16,902 nt of DNA from UMGS1484 sp045593325 (GTDB lineage: Bacteria; Bacillota; Clostridia; Oscillospirales; Acutalibacteraceae). A model generated the notes under the pieces. That model searched no databases. It had not been told where the DNA came from and worked only from the letters and a program-made list of their open reading frames with translations. The stretch covers positions 1 through 16,902 of the forward strand of contig JAZNWL010000079.1 of assembly GCA_045593325.1 (NCBI GenBank), read 5' to 3'. Shown here one piece after another: positions 6,264 to 12,092 of the stretch. The position numbers and the translations under genes are program-made. Numbering within the stretch: position 1 is the first letter of the stretch; each line of letters starts with the position of its first letter.

Positions 6264-8885
6264 ATGAAAGAGTATTTGAAATCCGCAGACGAGGTATTGA
6301 CCCAGGTTCAATCCTCTGACAAAGGGCTGAAAAGTCAAGAAGCCCAAACCCGATTGGAACAAAACGGCAAGAACAAATTGCAGGAAGCCAAAGGCAAGAG
6401 CCTGGCAAGACGGTTCTTAGAACAAATTCTTGACCCTATGATTCTGATTTTGCTTGCCGCCGCCACCATTTCCGCCGTAACCGCGGTGATGGAAGGGGAA
6501 TCCTTTGCCGACGTGTTCATCATTTTGTTCGTGGTGATCGTCAACTCGGTGTTGGGGGTATTCCAGGAAAGCAAAGCCGAAAAGGCCATTGAAGCGTTAA
6601 AACAAATTTCCGCCGCCACCTCCAAGGTATATCGGGACGGGGAAATTCAGGTGCTGAAAAGCGAAGACCTGGTTGTGGGGGACGTAATTGTGCTGGAAGC
6701 GGGGGACGCCGTTCCTGCCGATGCCCGTATTCTCACCAGTTTCAGCCTGAAAGCCGAAGAATCCGCCCTGACCGGGGAATCGGTGCCTGTGGAAAAATCC
6801 GCCGATGCCCTGTTGAGTGACAGCGGTTCGGTTCCCTTGGGGGATCGGGTGAACATGGTATATTCCGGCTCCACCATTGTGTACGGACGGGGCACCGCTG
6901 TGGTAACCGCCACAGGAATGGATACCGAAATGGGGAAAATCGCCCATGCCATCACCAATGCCGCCGAAGGGCAAACGCCCTTGCAAATTAAATTGGCACA
7001 GCTCAGCAAGATCCTTACCTTTTTGGTATTGGGAATTTGCGTGTTTATTTTCGGGTTCAGCCTGCTTCGTTCCGGGGCTTCGGGGATTTTAGATACCTTT
7101 ATTTTAGCTGTCAGCCTGGCGGTTGCCGCCATTCCCGAAGGCTTGGTGGCTGTGGTGACCATTGTGTTGTCCATGGGGGTCACCAAAATGTCCTCAAAAA
7201 ATGCCGTCATTCGGAAATTGACCGCGGTGGAGACCCTGGGCTGTACCCAGGTGATCTGCTCCGATAAAACCGGGACTTTGACCCAAAATAAAATGACCGT
7301 GGTGGAAAACTTCACCACCGACCAAACCACCCTGGCAGTGGGTATGGCACTTTGCAGTGACGCATACCTGAACAGCGAAAAGGTTGCCGAAGGGGAACCC
7401 ACCGAATGTGCTTTGGTGAACTATGCCTATTCTTTGGGCCACGAAAAAGGGCAGTTGGAAGAAAAGGCACCCCGGGTGGGAGAAGTTCCCTTTGATTCCG
7501 ACCGTAAAATGATGACCACCCTGCACAAAGTGGGGGACAAGGTGATGCAATACACCAAAGGGGCACCTGACGTGGTGCTTTCCCGTTGCACCCATTACTG
7601 GGAACAGGGAAAAGCGGTGGCAATGACCCCTGAAAAAGAAAAGGAAATTGAAGCCGCCAACAAAGGCATGGCAGACAATGCCCTGCGGGTGCTTGCTCTG
7701 GCAGTGAAAATCCATCCTCAAGTGCCCGAAACCATTTCGGTGGAATTGGAACAACAACTGATCTTCGTGGGGCTGGTTGGTATGATCGACCCGGTTCGTC
7801 CCGAAGTGAAGGTTGCCATTGAAAAATGCCTTTCTGCAGGGGTTCGCCCTGTGATGATCACCGGGGACCATCTGGACACCGCCGTTGCCATTGGTAAGGA
7901 ATTGGGGGTTATCACCTCCGCCCACCAAGCCATTACCGGCGCCATGTTGGATGAACTGTCCGATGAAGAACTGGCAAAGAACATTCAGAAGTATTCGGTG
8001 TATGCCCGTGTGCAACCCGAGCATAAAGTACGAATTGTTACCGCCTGGCAAAGCCGGGGTATGGTGGTTGCCATGACCGGGGACGGGGTCAACGACGCCC
8101 CTTCCATTAAAAATGCCGATATCGGTATCGGCATGGGCATCACCGGTACCGACGTCACCAAAAACGTTGCCGACATGGTGCTGGCAGACGACAACTTCGC
8201 CACCATTGTGCTGGCGGTGGAAGAAGGCAGAAAAATTTACGACAACATCCGCAAAGCCATTCAGTTCCTGTTGGCTTCCAACTTAAGCGAAGTGTTGAGT
8301 ATTTTCATTGCCACCATGATTGGATTCACCATTTTGAAACCCACCCACCTGTTATGGATCAACCTGATTACCGACAGTTTCCCCGCCCTGGCATTGGGTG
8401 TGGAAAAGGCAGAAGCCGATGTCATGAAACGCAAACCCCGTGACAAGAACGACGGTATTTTTGCCGGGGGTCTGGGCTTTGACGTGATCTACCAAGGGAT
8501 TTTGTCCACCATTCTGGTGGTAGGGTCCTACTTCATCGGCCACTTTATGGAAGCAGGGGTTTGGGAATTTGTAAACTCCGAACACGGTATGACCATGGCG
8601 TTCTTAACCATGTCCATGTTGGAGATCTTCCATTCTCTCAACATGCGGTCTCAACGGGGTTCGTTGTTCGCCATCAAAGGGCAGAACAACTTCCTGTGGC
8701 TTGCCATGGGGGCATCCTTTGTGCTGACCACCGCGGTGATCTACGTGCCCTTCCTGAAAAACATCTTCGGCTTTACCGCCATTTCTTTTGCGGAGTATGC
8801 CGTAGCCATTGGCATTGCCTTGTTGATCATTCCCACGGTAGAAATCGTGAAATTCATTCAACGCAAGTTGCTGAATAAGAAATAA
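6264..8885 (+). CDS. P2-type cation-translocating ATPase (Ca2+/Mn2+ exporter-like)
   Basis: This membrane pump uses ATP to move cations out of the cytoplasm. An in-frame ATG at 6243 has no ribosome binding site; ATG 6264 has GAAAGGGG 7-8 bases upstream and gives 873 residues, normal for the family. Motifs: actuator TGES (170-173), phosphorylation site SDKTGT with D334, nucleotide-binding KGA (432-434), TGD (534-536) and the hinge TGDGVND (605-611). Membrane cation ligands of SERCA-type pumps are all present: PEGL with E292 (SERCA E309), N673 and E676 in M5 (N768, E771), N700, T703 and D704 in M6 (N796, T799, D800), and E787 in M8 (E908). That pattern fits two sites, unlike one-site PMR1-type pumps. 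The Mn riboswitch upstream points to Mn2+ detoxification, while the residues point to Ca2+; both may be carried. Confidence 0.93.
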   Translation: MKEYLKSADEVLTQVQSSDKGLKSQEAQTRLEQNGKNKLQEAKGKSLARRFLEQILDPMILILLAAATISAVTAVMEGESFADVFIILFVVIVNSVLGVFQESKAEKAIEALKQISAATSKVYRDGEIQVLKSEDLVVGDVIVLEAGDAVPADARILTSFSLKAEESALTGESVPVEKSADALLSDSGSVPLGDRVNMVYSGSTIVYGRGTAVVTATGMDTEMGKIAHAITNAAEGQTPLQIKLAQLSKILTFLVLGICVFIFGFSLLRSGASGILDTFILAVSLAVAAIPEGLVAVVTIVLSMGVTKMSSKNAVIRKLTAVETLGCTQVICSDKTGTLTQNKMTVVENFTTDQTTLAVGMALCSDAYLNSEKVAEGEPTECALVNYAYSLGHEKGQLEEKAPRVGEVPFDSDRKMMTTLHKVGDKVMQYTKGAPDVVLSRCTHYWEQGKAVAMTPEKEKEIEAANKGMADNALRVLALAVKIHPQVPETISVELEQQLIFVGLVGMIDPVRPEVKVAIEKCLSAGVRPVMITGDHLDTAVAIGKELGVITSAHQAITGAMLDELSDEELAKNIQKYSVYARVQPEHKVRIVTAWQSRGMVVAMTGDGVNDAPSIKNADIGIGMGITGTDVTKNVADMVLADDNFATIVLAVEEGRKIYDNIRKAIQFLLASNLSEVLSIFIATMIGFTILKPTHLLWINLITDSFPALALGVEKAEADVMKRKPRDKNDGIFAGGLGFDVIYQGILSTILVVGSYFIGHFMEAGVWEFVNSEHGMTMAFLTMSMLEIFHSLNMRSQRGSLFAIKGQNNFLWLAMGASFVLTTAVIYVPFLKNIFGFTAISFAEYAVAIGIALLIIPTVEIVKFIQRKLLNKK

Positions 8886-8892
8886 TAACAAC

Positions 8893-8923
8893 AAACCCGC
8901 TCTCCTGTGAGAGCGGGTTTTCT
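8893..8923 (+). terminator. Intrinsic terminator after the cation ATPase
   Basis: A perfect 12-bp stem, AAACCCGCTCTC (8893-8904) with GAGAGCGGGTTT (8909-8920), has loop CTGT and a T-rich tail. It probably once also served the minus-strand nfnB/gltA gene, whose stranded tail ends six bases away at 8930. Confidence 0.92.
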
Positions 8924-8929
8924 TATGGA

Positions 8930-8959
8930 TTATTCCTTTTTCAAATACTCATCAATGGA
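8930..8959 (-). pseudogene. Stranded 3' tail of nfnB/gltA (left copy of 24-bp direct repeat)
   Basis: Bases 8936-8959 are identical over 24 bp to 9802-9825, the last full codons of the intact nfnB gene, encoding SIDEYLKK. Read in the same frame on the minus strand, this copy continues GAA TAA, giving SIDEYLKKE then stop, whereas intact nfnB ends SIDEYLKKKS. Upstream sequence in this frame no longer resembles nfnB. The fragment has no start and no ribosome binding site. It looks like the original nfnB end displaced by insertion of the XRE-SLOG island. Confidence 0.7.
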
Positions 8960-8976
8960 CAGAAAAAGGGCTGTAA

Positions 8977-9189
8977 TTACCGATAGGGTTTGGGATTGTC
9001 GGTAACTTCTGCTAAATAATCAATACTGGTATGGTAAAACTCTGCCAGTTTAATAAAAACGTCAATGGGAACGTTTAATTTCCCGATTTCGTAATCAGAA
9101 TAGGTTGTTTGATGAATTTTCAAAAAATCAGCCATTTGCGCTTGGGTTAAATCTCTGTCTTCCCGCATGTCCCGTAATCGTCGAAACAT
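8977..9189 (-). CDS. XRE-family helix-turn-helix repressor (island)
   Basis: This is a single-domain DNA-binding protein of about 70 residues (MFRRLRDMREDRDLTQAQ...). The helix-turn-helix is canonical: DLTQAQMADFLKIHQTTYSDYEIGKLNVP, in pieces TQ at 15-16, then the recognition helix around HQTTYSDYE, followed by the helix pair VFIKLAEFYHTSIDYLAEVTD typical of small Firmicutes XRE proteins. Starts at GTG 9198, ATG 9192 and ATG 9189 are all in frame; AGGTG at 9200-9196 gives the best spacing to ATG 9189, less so 9192. It is AT-rich and has no sensor domain, so it is probably an autorepressor acting on the dyads at 9204-9258. Its stop lies 17 bases from the left direct repeat. Confidence 0.88.
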   Translation of the reverse strand: MFRRLRDMREDRDLTQAQMADFLKIHQTTYSDYEIGKLNVPIDVFIKLAEFYHTSIDYLAEVTDNPKPYR

Positions 9190-9202
9190 CATAATCACCT
9201 CA

Positions 9203-9262
9203 TAAGGTATTATGCTTTAAGGGAATATGCCTTATTGACTTTTAAGGGAAATTCCCTTAAAA
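9203..9262. promoter_or_regulatory. Three-dyad divergent operator between XRE and SLOG genes
   Basis: Three 15-bp dyads share AAGG-N7-CYTT: AAGGTATTATGCTTT (9204-9218), AAGGGAATATGCCTT (9219-9233) and AAGGGAAATTCCCTT (9244-9258). The third extends to a perfect 23-bp palindrome (9240-9262; half-site TTTTAAGGGAA, centre A). The first two abut; the third starts 25 bases after the second. The third fills the -35/-10 spacer of the SLOG promoter; the first two cover the likely XRE promoter and leader. Binding by the adjacent XRE protein is inferred. Confidence 0.75.
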
Positions 9263-9263
9263 T
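9235..9263 (+). promoter_or_regulatory. Sigma-A promoter of the SLOG gene
   Basis: The -35 TTGACT (9235-9240) and -10 TAAAAT (9258-9263) are separated by exactly 17 bases, and the spacer is filled by the best operator palindrome. The predicted start near 9270 gives a ~19-base leader carrying GAGAGGAG. Confidence 0.8.
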
Positions 9264-9288
9264 GATTTGGGAGAGGAGATGTTCCGTC

Positions 9289-9744
9289 ATGAATGGTTGT
9301 TGTTTTCTCGGGCATAAAAACTGCCCCGAGGAATTGAAAAACCGCATTTTCCACACAGTGGAACTGTTGATTACAGAGAAAGGGGTAACACAATTTTATG
9401 TTGGTACACAAGGCGGGTTTGACAGGTTAGTATACCAGGTGCTGTGTGAATTGGAAGAAAAGTACAAGATTCAGGTCTTTGTGGTTTTGGCATATTTACA
9501 TGGGAAACCCAACACGGAATACTATGATTACCAAAAAACGATTTTCCCTGATGTATTAACCAAAACACCCTTACGTTTTGCAATCAGTCGAAGAAATTCA
9601 TTTATGATTACCCAATCGGATTACGTAGTTGCTTATATTAACACCACCTTTTCTCGGGCTTATGGAAATATTGAGGAGGCTATCAGGAAGAAAAAGCAAA
9701 TCATCAATTTAGGGAATTATGATATACAAAGTATTGTATTGTAG
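9289..9744 (+). CDS. SLOG-fold protein (DUF1273/YpsA-like), function unknown
   Basis: The frame opens at 9235, but that start lies upstream of the predicted transcription start; ATG 9289 has GAGAGGAG at 9271-9278, giving 151 residues. The N-terminus CCFLGHK (4-10) and the loop GTQGGFDRLV (39-48) resemble the nucleotide-binding signature of the SLOG superfamily (LOG, DprA/Smf, YpsA). ISRRNSFMITQSDYVVAYI (99-117) and YGNIEEAIRKKKQIINL (125-141) complete the Rossmann-like fold. SLOG domains bind or process nucleotide-like ligands, and some sense signals in defence systems such as Thoeris ThsA; whether this one does is unknown. It has no other domain. It is divergent from the XRE gene, shares its operators, and is AT-rich (35-45% in sampled lines), consistent with transfer. 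Confidence 0.8.
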   Translation: MNGCCFLGHKNCPEELKNRIFHTVELLITEKGVTQFYVGTQGGFDRLVYQVLCELEEKYKIQVFVVLAYLHGKPNTEYYDYQKTIFPDVLTKTPLRFAISRRNSFMITQSDYVVAYINTTFSRAYGNIEEAIRKKKQIINLGNYDIQSIVL

Positions 9745-9751
9745 CAAAGAG

Positions 9752-9784
9752 AACCACCGCAGATTTTTCATCTGCGGTGGTTTT
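9752..9784. terminator. Terminator between convergent SLOG and nfnB genes
   Basis: A perfect 13-bp stem, AACCACCGCAGAT (9752-9764) with ATCTGCGGTGGTT (9770-9782), has a 5-base loop and T tail. It clearly ends the SLOG transcript. Being the only hairpin beyond the present nfnB stop, it probably also ends nfnAB, replacing the older terminator at 8893 now separated from it by the island. Confidence 0.88.
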
Positions 9785-9792
9785 GTGATATC

Positions 9793-11178
9793 TTACGATT
9801 TCTTTTTCAAATACTCATCAATGGAGCGGGCGGCGGTTTTGCCGGCTTCCATTGCCAGAATGACCGTGGCGGCGCCGCTGACAGCGTCCCCTCCGGCGAA
9901 GACGCCTTCACGGGAGGTTTGCCCTTTGTCATCGGTGAGAATACATCCTCGTTTGTCGGTATCCAGCCCCGGGGTGGTGGAACGAATGAGGGGGTTGGGG
10001 GAGGTACCGATGGACATAATCACGCTGTCCACGTTCAGGGTGAACCGGGAATTTTCTTTCACCACGGGGCGACGTCTGCCTGAGGCATCGGGTTCGCCCA
10101 GTTCCATTTCCACACAGGTCATGGCTTTCACGCGGTTTTGGTCATCCCCTATAATTTCGGTGGGGTTGCACAGGGTTTTGAACACAATGCCTTCTTCCAT
10201 GGCGTGTTCCACTTCTTCTTTCCGAGCGGGCATTTCTTCTAACCCCCGACGGTACACAATGGTTACTTCCGCCCCCAGCCGTTTGGCGCATCGGGCGGCA
10301 TCCATTGCCACGTTCCCGCCGCCAACCACGGCGATGGATTTTGCAGGGAACAGGGGGGTATCACTTTCAGGAAGATAGGCTTTCATTAAGTTGATACGGG
10401 TCAAGAACTCATTGGCAGAAAAGACGCCGTTTAAGTTTTCCCCGGGAATGTTCATAAAGCGGGGAAGACCTGCCCCTGTGGCGATGTAAACCGCCTTAAA
10501 GCCTTCCTCAAAAAGTTCGTCAATGGACATGAGTTTGCCCACCACCGAGTTGGTTTCAATTTCCACACCCAGCGCCTGTAACCCTTTGATTTCGGTTTCC
10601 ACAATGGTTTTGGGCAGGCGGAATTCGGGAATCCCGTACACCAGCACACCCCCTGCAACGTGCAGGGCTTCAAACACCGTGACTTTATATCCCATGCGGG
10701 CAAGATCTCCGGCGCAGGTAAGCCCCGAGGGGCCCGAGCCGATAATGGCAACCTTTTTGCCGTTGTTGGGCAGTTGGCTGGGCCACACCTTGGCGGTTTT
10801 GTTGTGGGTATCTGCCACAAACCGTTCCAGCCGACCGATGCTCACCGGCTCCCCTTTGATGCCCCGCACACAACGAAATTCGCATTGGGTCTCCTGGGGG
10901 CATACCCGTCCGCACACGGCGGGTAAAGAGGTGGAGCGGGAAAGAATTTCATAGGCGCCTTCCAGGTCGTCCTGGGTGATTTTTTGGATAAACCCGGGAA
11001 TGTCAATGCCCACAGGGCATCCTTCCACACAGGGTTTATGTTTGCAAGAAAGGCAACGCTCTGCTTCTTCCTTTGCCATTTCGGGGGTATACCCCAGGGC
11101 AACTTCTTTGAAGTTTTGGTTGCGAACGTCGGCATCCTGATGGGGCATGGGAACACGGGCCCCACTCATATTAGCCAT
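9793..11178 (-). CDS. gltA/nfnB: NfnB / NADPH-dependent glutamate synthase-type (GltA) flavoprotein
   Basis: This 461-residue protein has the glutamate-synthase small-subunit fold. Two [4Fe-4S] cysteine sets are intact: C42, C45, C50, C54 and C89, C93, C99, C103. FAD binds at GSGPSG (147-152), NADPH at GGGNVAMD (286-293), and the second FAD motif is AGGDAV (428-433). Databases often label it NADPH-dependent glutamate synthase, but no glutamate-synthase large subunit is near. Pairing with an NfnA-like gene fits NfnB of NADH-dependent reduced ferredoxin:NADP+ oxidoreductase, a cytoplasmic bifurcating enzyme. ATG 11178 has AAAGGGGG 8 bases upstream and overlaps nfnA by 8 bases. Its last codons lie in the right copy of the 24-bp repeat, so the present KKKS end is probably supplied by the island. 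Confidence 0.9.
   Translation of the reverse strand: MANMSGARVPMPHQDADVRNQNFKEVALGYTPEMAKEEAERCLSCKHKPCVEGCPVGIDIPGFIQKITQDDLEGAYEILSRSTSLPAVCGRVCPQETQCEFRCVRGIKGEPVSIGRLERFVADTHNKTAKVWPSQLPNNGKKVAIIGSGPSGLTCAGDLARMGYKVTVFEALHVAGGVLVYGIPEFRLPKTIVETEIKGLQALGVEIETNSVVGKLMSIDELFEEGFKAVYIATGAGLPRFMNIPGENLNGVFSANEFLTRINLMKAYLPESDTPLFPAKSIAVVGGGNVAMDAARCAKRLGAEVTIVYRRGLEEMPARKEEVEHAMEEGIVFKTLCNPTEIIGDDQNRVKAMTCVEMELGEPDASGRRRPVVKENSRFTLNVDSVIMSIGTSPNPLIRSTTPGLDTDKRGCILTDDKGQTSREGVFAGGDAVSGAATVILAMEAGKTAARSIDEYLKKKS
9802..9825. repeat. Right copy of the 24-bp direct repeat (within nfnB 3' end)
   Basis: These 24 bases, the eight codons SIDEYLKK of nfnB, are identical to 8936-8959 in the same orientation. 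Identity stops at both ends: the preceding nfnB codon is CGC here and CTG in the other copy, and the following codon is AAA here and GAA there. Confidence 0.92.
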
Positions 11179-12004
11179 TTTGGTTGCCCCCTTTCAACAG
11201 GTTACAATGTTCTTCACGGGGTTTGTATTGGGCGCCACGGGACATGGCTTCGTCAAAATCCACCAGGTGTCCGTCAAATTCAGGGCCGTCCACACAGGCG
11301 AATTTGGTTTCGCCCCCCACCGTCAGCCGACAGCCCCCGCACATGCCGGTACCGTCGATCATAATGGGGTTCATGCTGACAATGGTTTTGATGCCGTATT
11401 CTTTGGTAAGTTTACAAACGAATTTCATCATCACCAAAGGACCAATGGCAATGACCTGGTCATAGTCTTCTCCCGATTCGATCAGGGCTTTCAAAGCGTC
11501 GGTCACCAGGCCTTTTTCCCCGGCGGAGCCGTCGTCACTCATTAATAGGTATTTTTCGCTGACCTGCTGAAATTCCTTTTGTAAAATCACCAGGTCCCGA
11601 TTGCGGAACCCCACCACCGAATGAACGGTGGCACCTTGTTCATGCAGGGCTTTTGCCACAGGGTAGGCAATGGCGCAACCAACCCCGCCCCCCACAACGG
11701 CAACCTTTTTCAGTCCCGTCAGGTTTGTGGGTTTGCCCAAAGGCCCTACAAAGTCGGCAAGGGTGTCTCCCACTTCCTTTTGGTTGAGCTTTTGGGTACT
11801 GCCCCCAACGATTTGGAAGATGATGGAAACGGTGCCCTGTTCTTTGTTGCAGGCGGCAATGGTTAAGGGAATCCGTTCCCCCAATGCATCCACCCGTAAA
11901 ATTATAAATTGCCCCGGCAACGCCTTGGCGGCAATACGGGGTGCAAGAATATCCATGCGGGTGACGGTGGGGTTTAATCTTTCTTTTCCTATAATTTCAA
12001 ACAC
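11171..12004 (-). CDS. nfnA: NfnA / sulfide-dihydroorotate dehydrogenase-like FAD/NAD-binding subunit
   Basis: This 277-residue FNR-like subunit binds FAD through RIPLT (44-48) and NAD(H) through VVGGGVG (103-109). A C-terminal [2Fe-2S] motif is present: C222, C225 and C237 in GMCGGCRLTV...FACVDGPEFDG, as in PyrK/SudB/NfnA proteins. In NfnAB this subunit handles NAD+/NADH while NfnB handles NADP+ and ferredoxin. A role in sulfide or dihydroorotate oxidation is less likely because the partner is NfnB-like and no pyrD is adjacent. The start is GTG (12004), with AGAAGG upstream across a seven-T run; GTG reads directly into FEIIGKERL, the family's usual N-terminus. It is transcribed first, from a promoter at 12059-12087. 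Confidence 0.9.
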   Translation of the reverse strand: MFEIIGKERLNPTVTRMDILAPRIAAKALPGQFIILRVDALGERIPLTIAACNKEQGTVSIIFQIVGGSTQKLNQKEVGDTLADFVGPLGKPTNLTGLKKVAVVGGGVGCAIAYPVAKALHEQGATVHSVVGFRNRDLVILQKEFQQVSEKYLLMSDDGSAGEKGLVTDALKALIESGEDYDQVIAIGPLVMMKFVCKLTKEYGIKTIVSMNPIMIDGTGMCGGCRLTVGGETKFACVDGPEFDGHLVDFDEAMSRGAQYKPREEHCNLLKGGNQNG

Positions 12005-12011
12005 AAAAAAA

Positions 12012-12077
12012 CCTTCTTTTTTGAATTCAGGTGATAAAGTAAATCAAATTCACCTTACATTCTATCAAAAAAGAAGG
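12012..12077 (-). repeat. Nested inverted repeat at the nfnA promoter/leader
   Basis: Arms CCTTCTTTTTTGA (12012-12024) and TCAAAAAAGAAGG (12065-12077) are perfect 13-bp complements 40 bases apart, with a smaller pair GGTGA/TCACC nested inside. In a transcript reading through from the carboxypeptidase gene the arms would pair and be followed by seven U residues, like an intrinsic terminator that also covers the nfnA Shine-Dalgarno. In a transcript from the local promoter the upstream arm is not transcribed. Confidence 0.7.
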
Positions 12078-12087
12078 ATTTTGTAAA
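12059..12087 (-). promoter_or_regulatory. Sigma-A promoter of nfnAB
   Basis: On the minus strand -35 TTTACA (12087-12082) and -10 TAGAAT (12064-12059) are 17 bases apart. The upstream arm of the 13-bp inverted repeat lies inside the spacer. The start would be near 12052, giving a ~48-base leader to GTG 12004. Confidence 0.65.
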
Positions 12088-12092
12088 CAGAG

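Larger units (their letters stand above)
8936..9825. mobile_element. Putative integrated XRE-SLOG mini-island bounded by 24-bp direct repeats
   Basis: Perfect 24-bp direct repeats at 8936-8959 and 9802-9825 bound ~842 bp containing a minus-strand XRE gene, a divergent SLOG gene and a terminator. Sampled 60-base lines inside read 33, 45, 40 and 35% GC; a line of nfnB reads 58%. The right repeat lies in the 3' end of nfnB, which is kept open, and the left repeat is the stranded old end. This is the arrangement made by site-specific integration into the 3' end of a gene. No integrase or transposase is present, so it could be a non-autonomous element, a deletion remnant, or the product of short-homology recombination. 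Confidence 0.55.

Noticed and set aside
9235..9288. Longer start for the SLOG gene
   Set aside because: It overlaps the promoter and operator and lies upstream of the predicted transcription start. ATG 9289 has GAGAGGAG and begins the conserved CCFLGHK region.
8960..9801. An integrase or transposase inside the XRE-SLOG island
   Set aside because: I read all frames of these ~840 bases; only the XRE and SLOG genes have start signals and conserved motifs.
9793..11178. Glutamate synthase function for the NfnB/GltA-like gene
   Set aside because: The fold matches the glutamate-synthase small subunit, but no large subunit is nearby and its partner is an NfnA/SudB-type protein, so NfnAB is the better reading. 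The alternative stays open.
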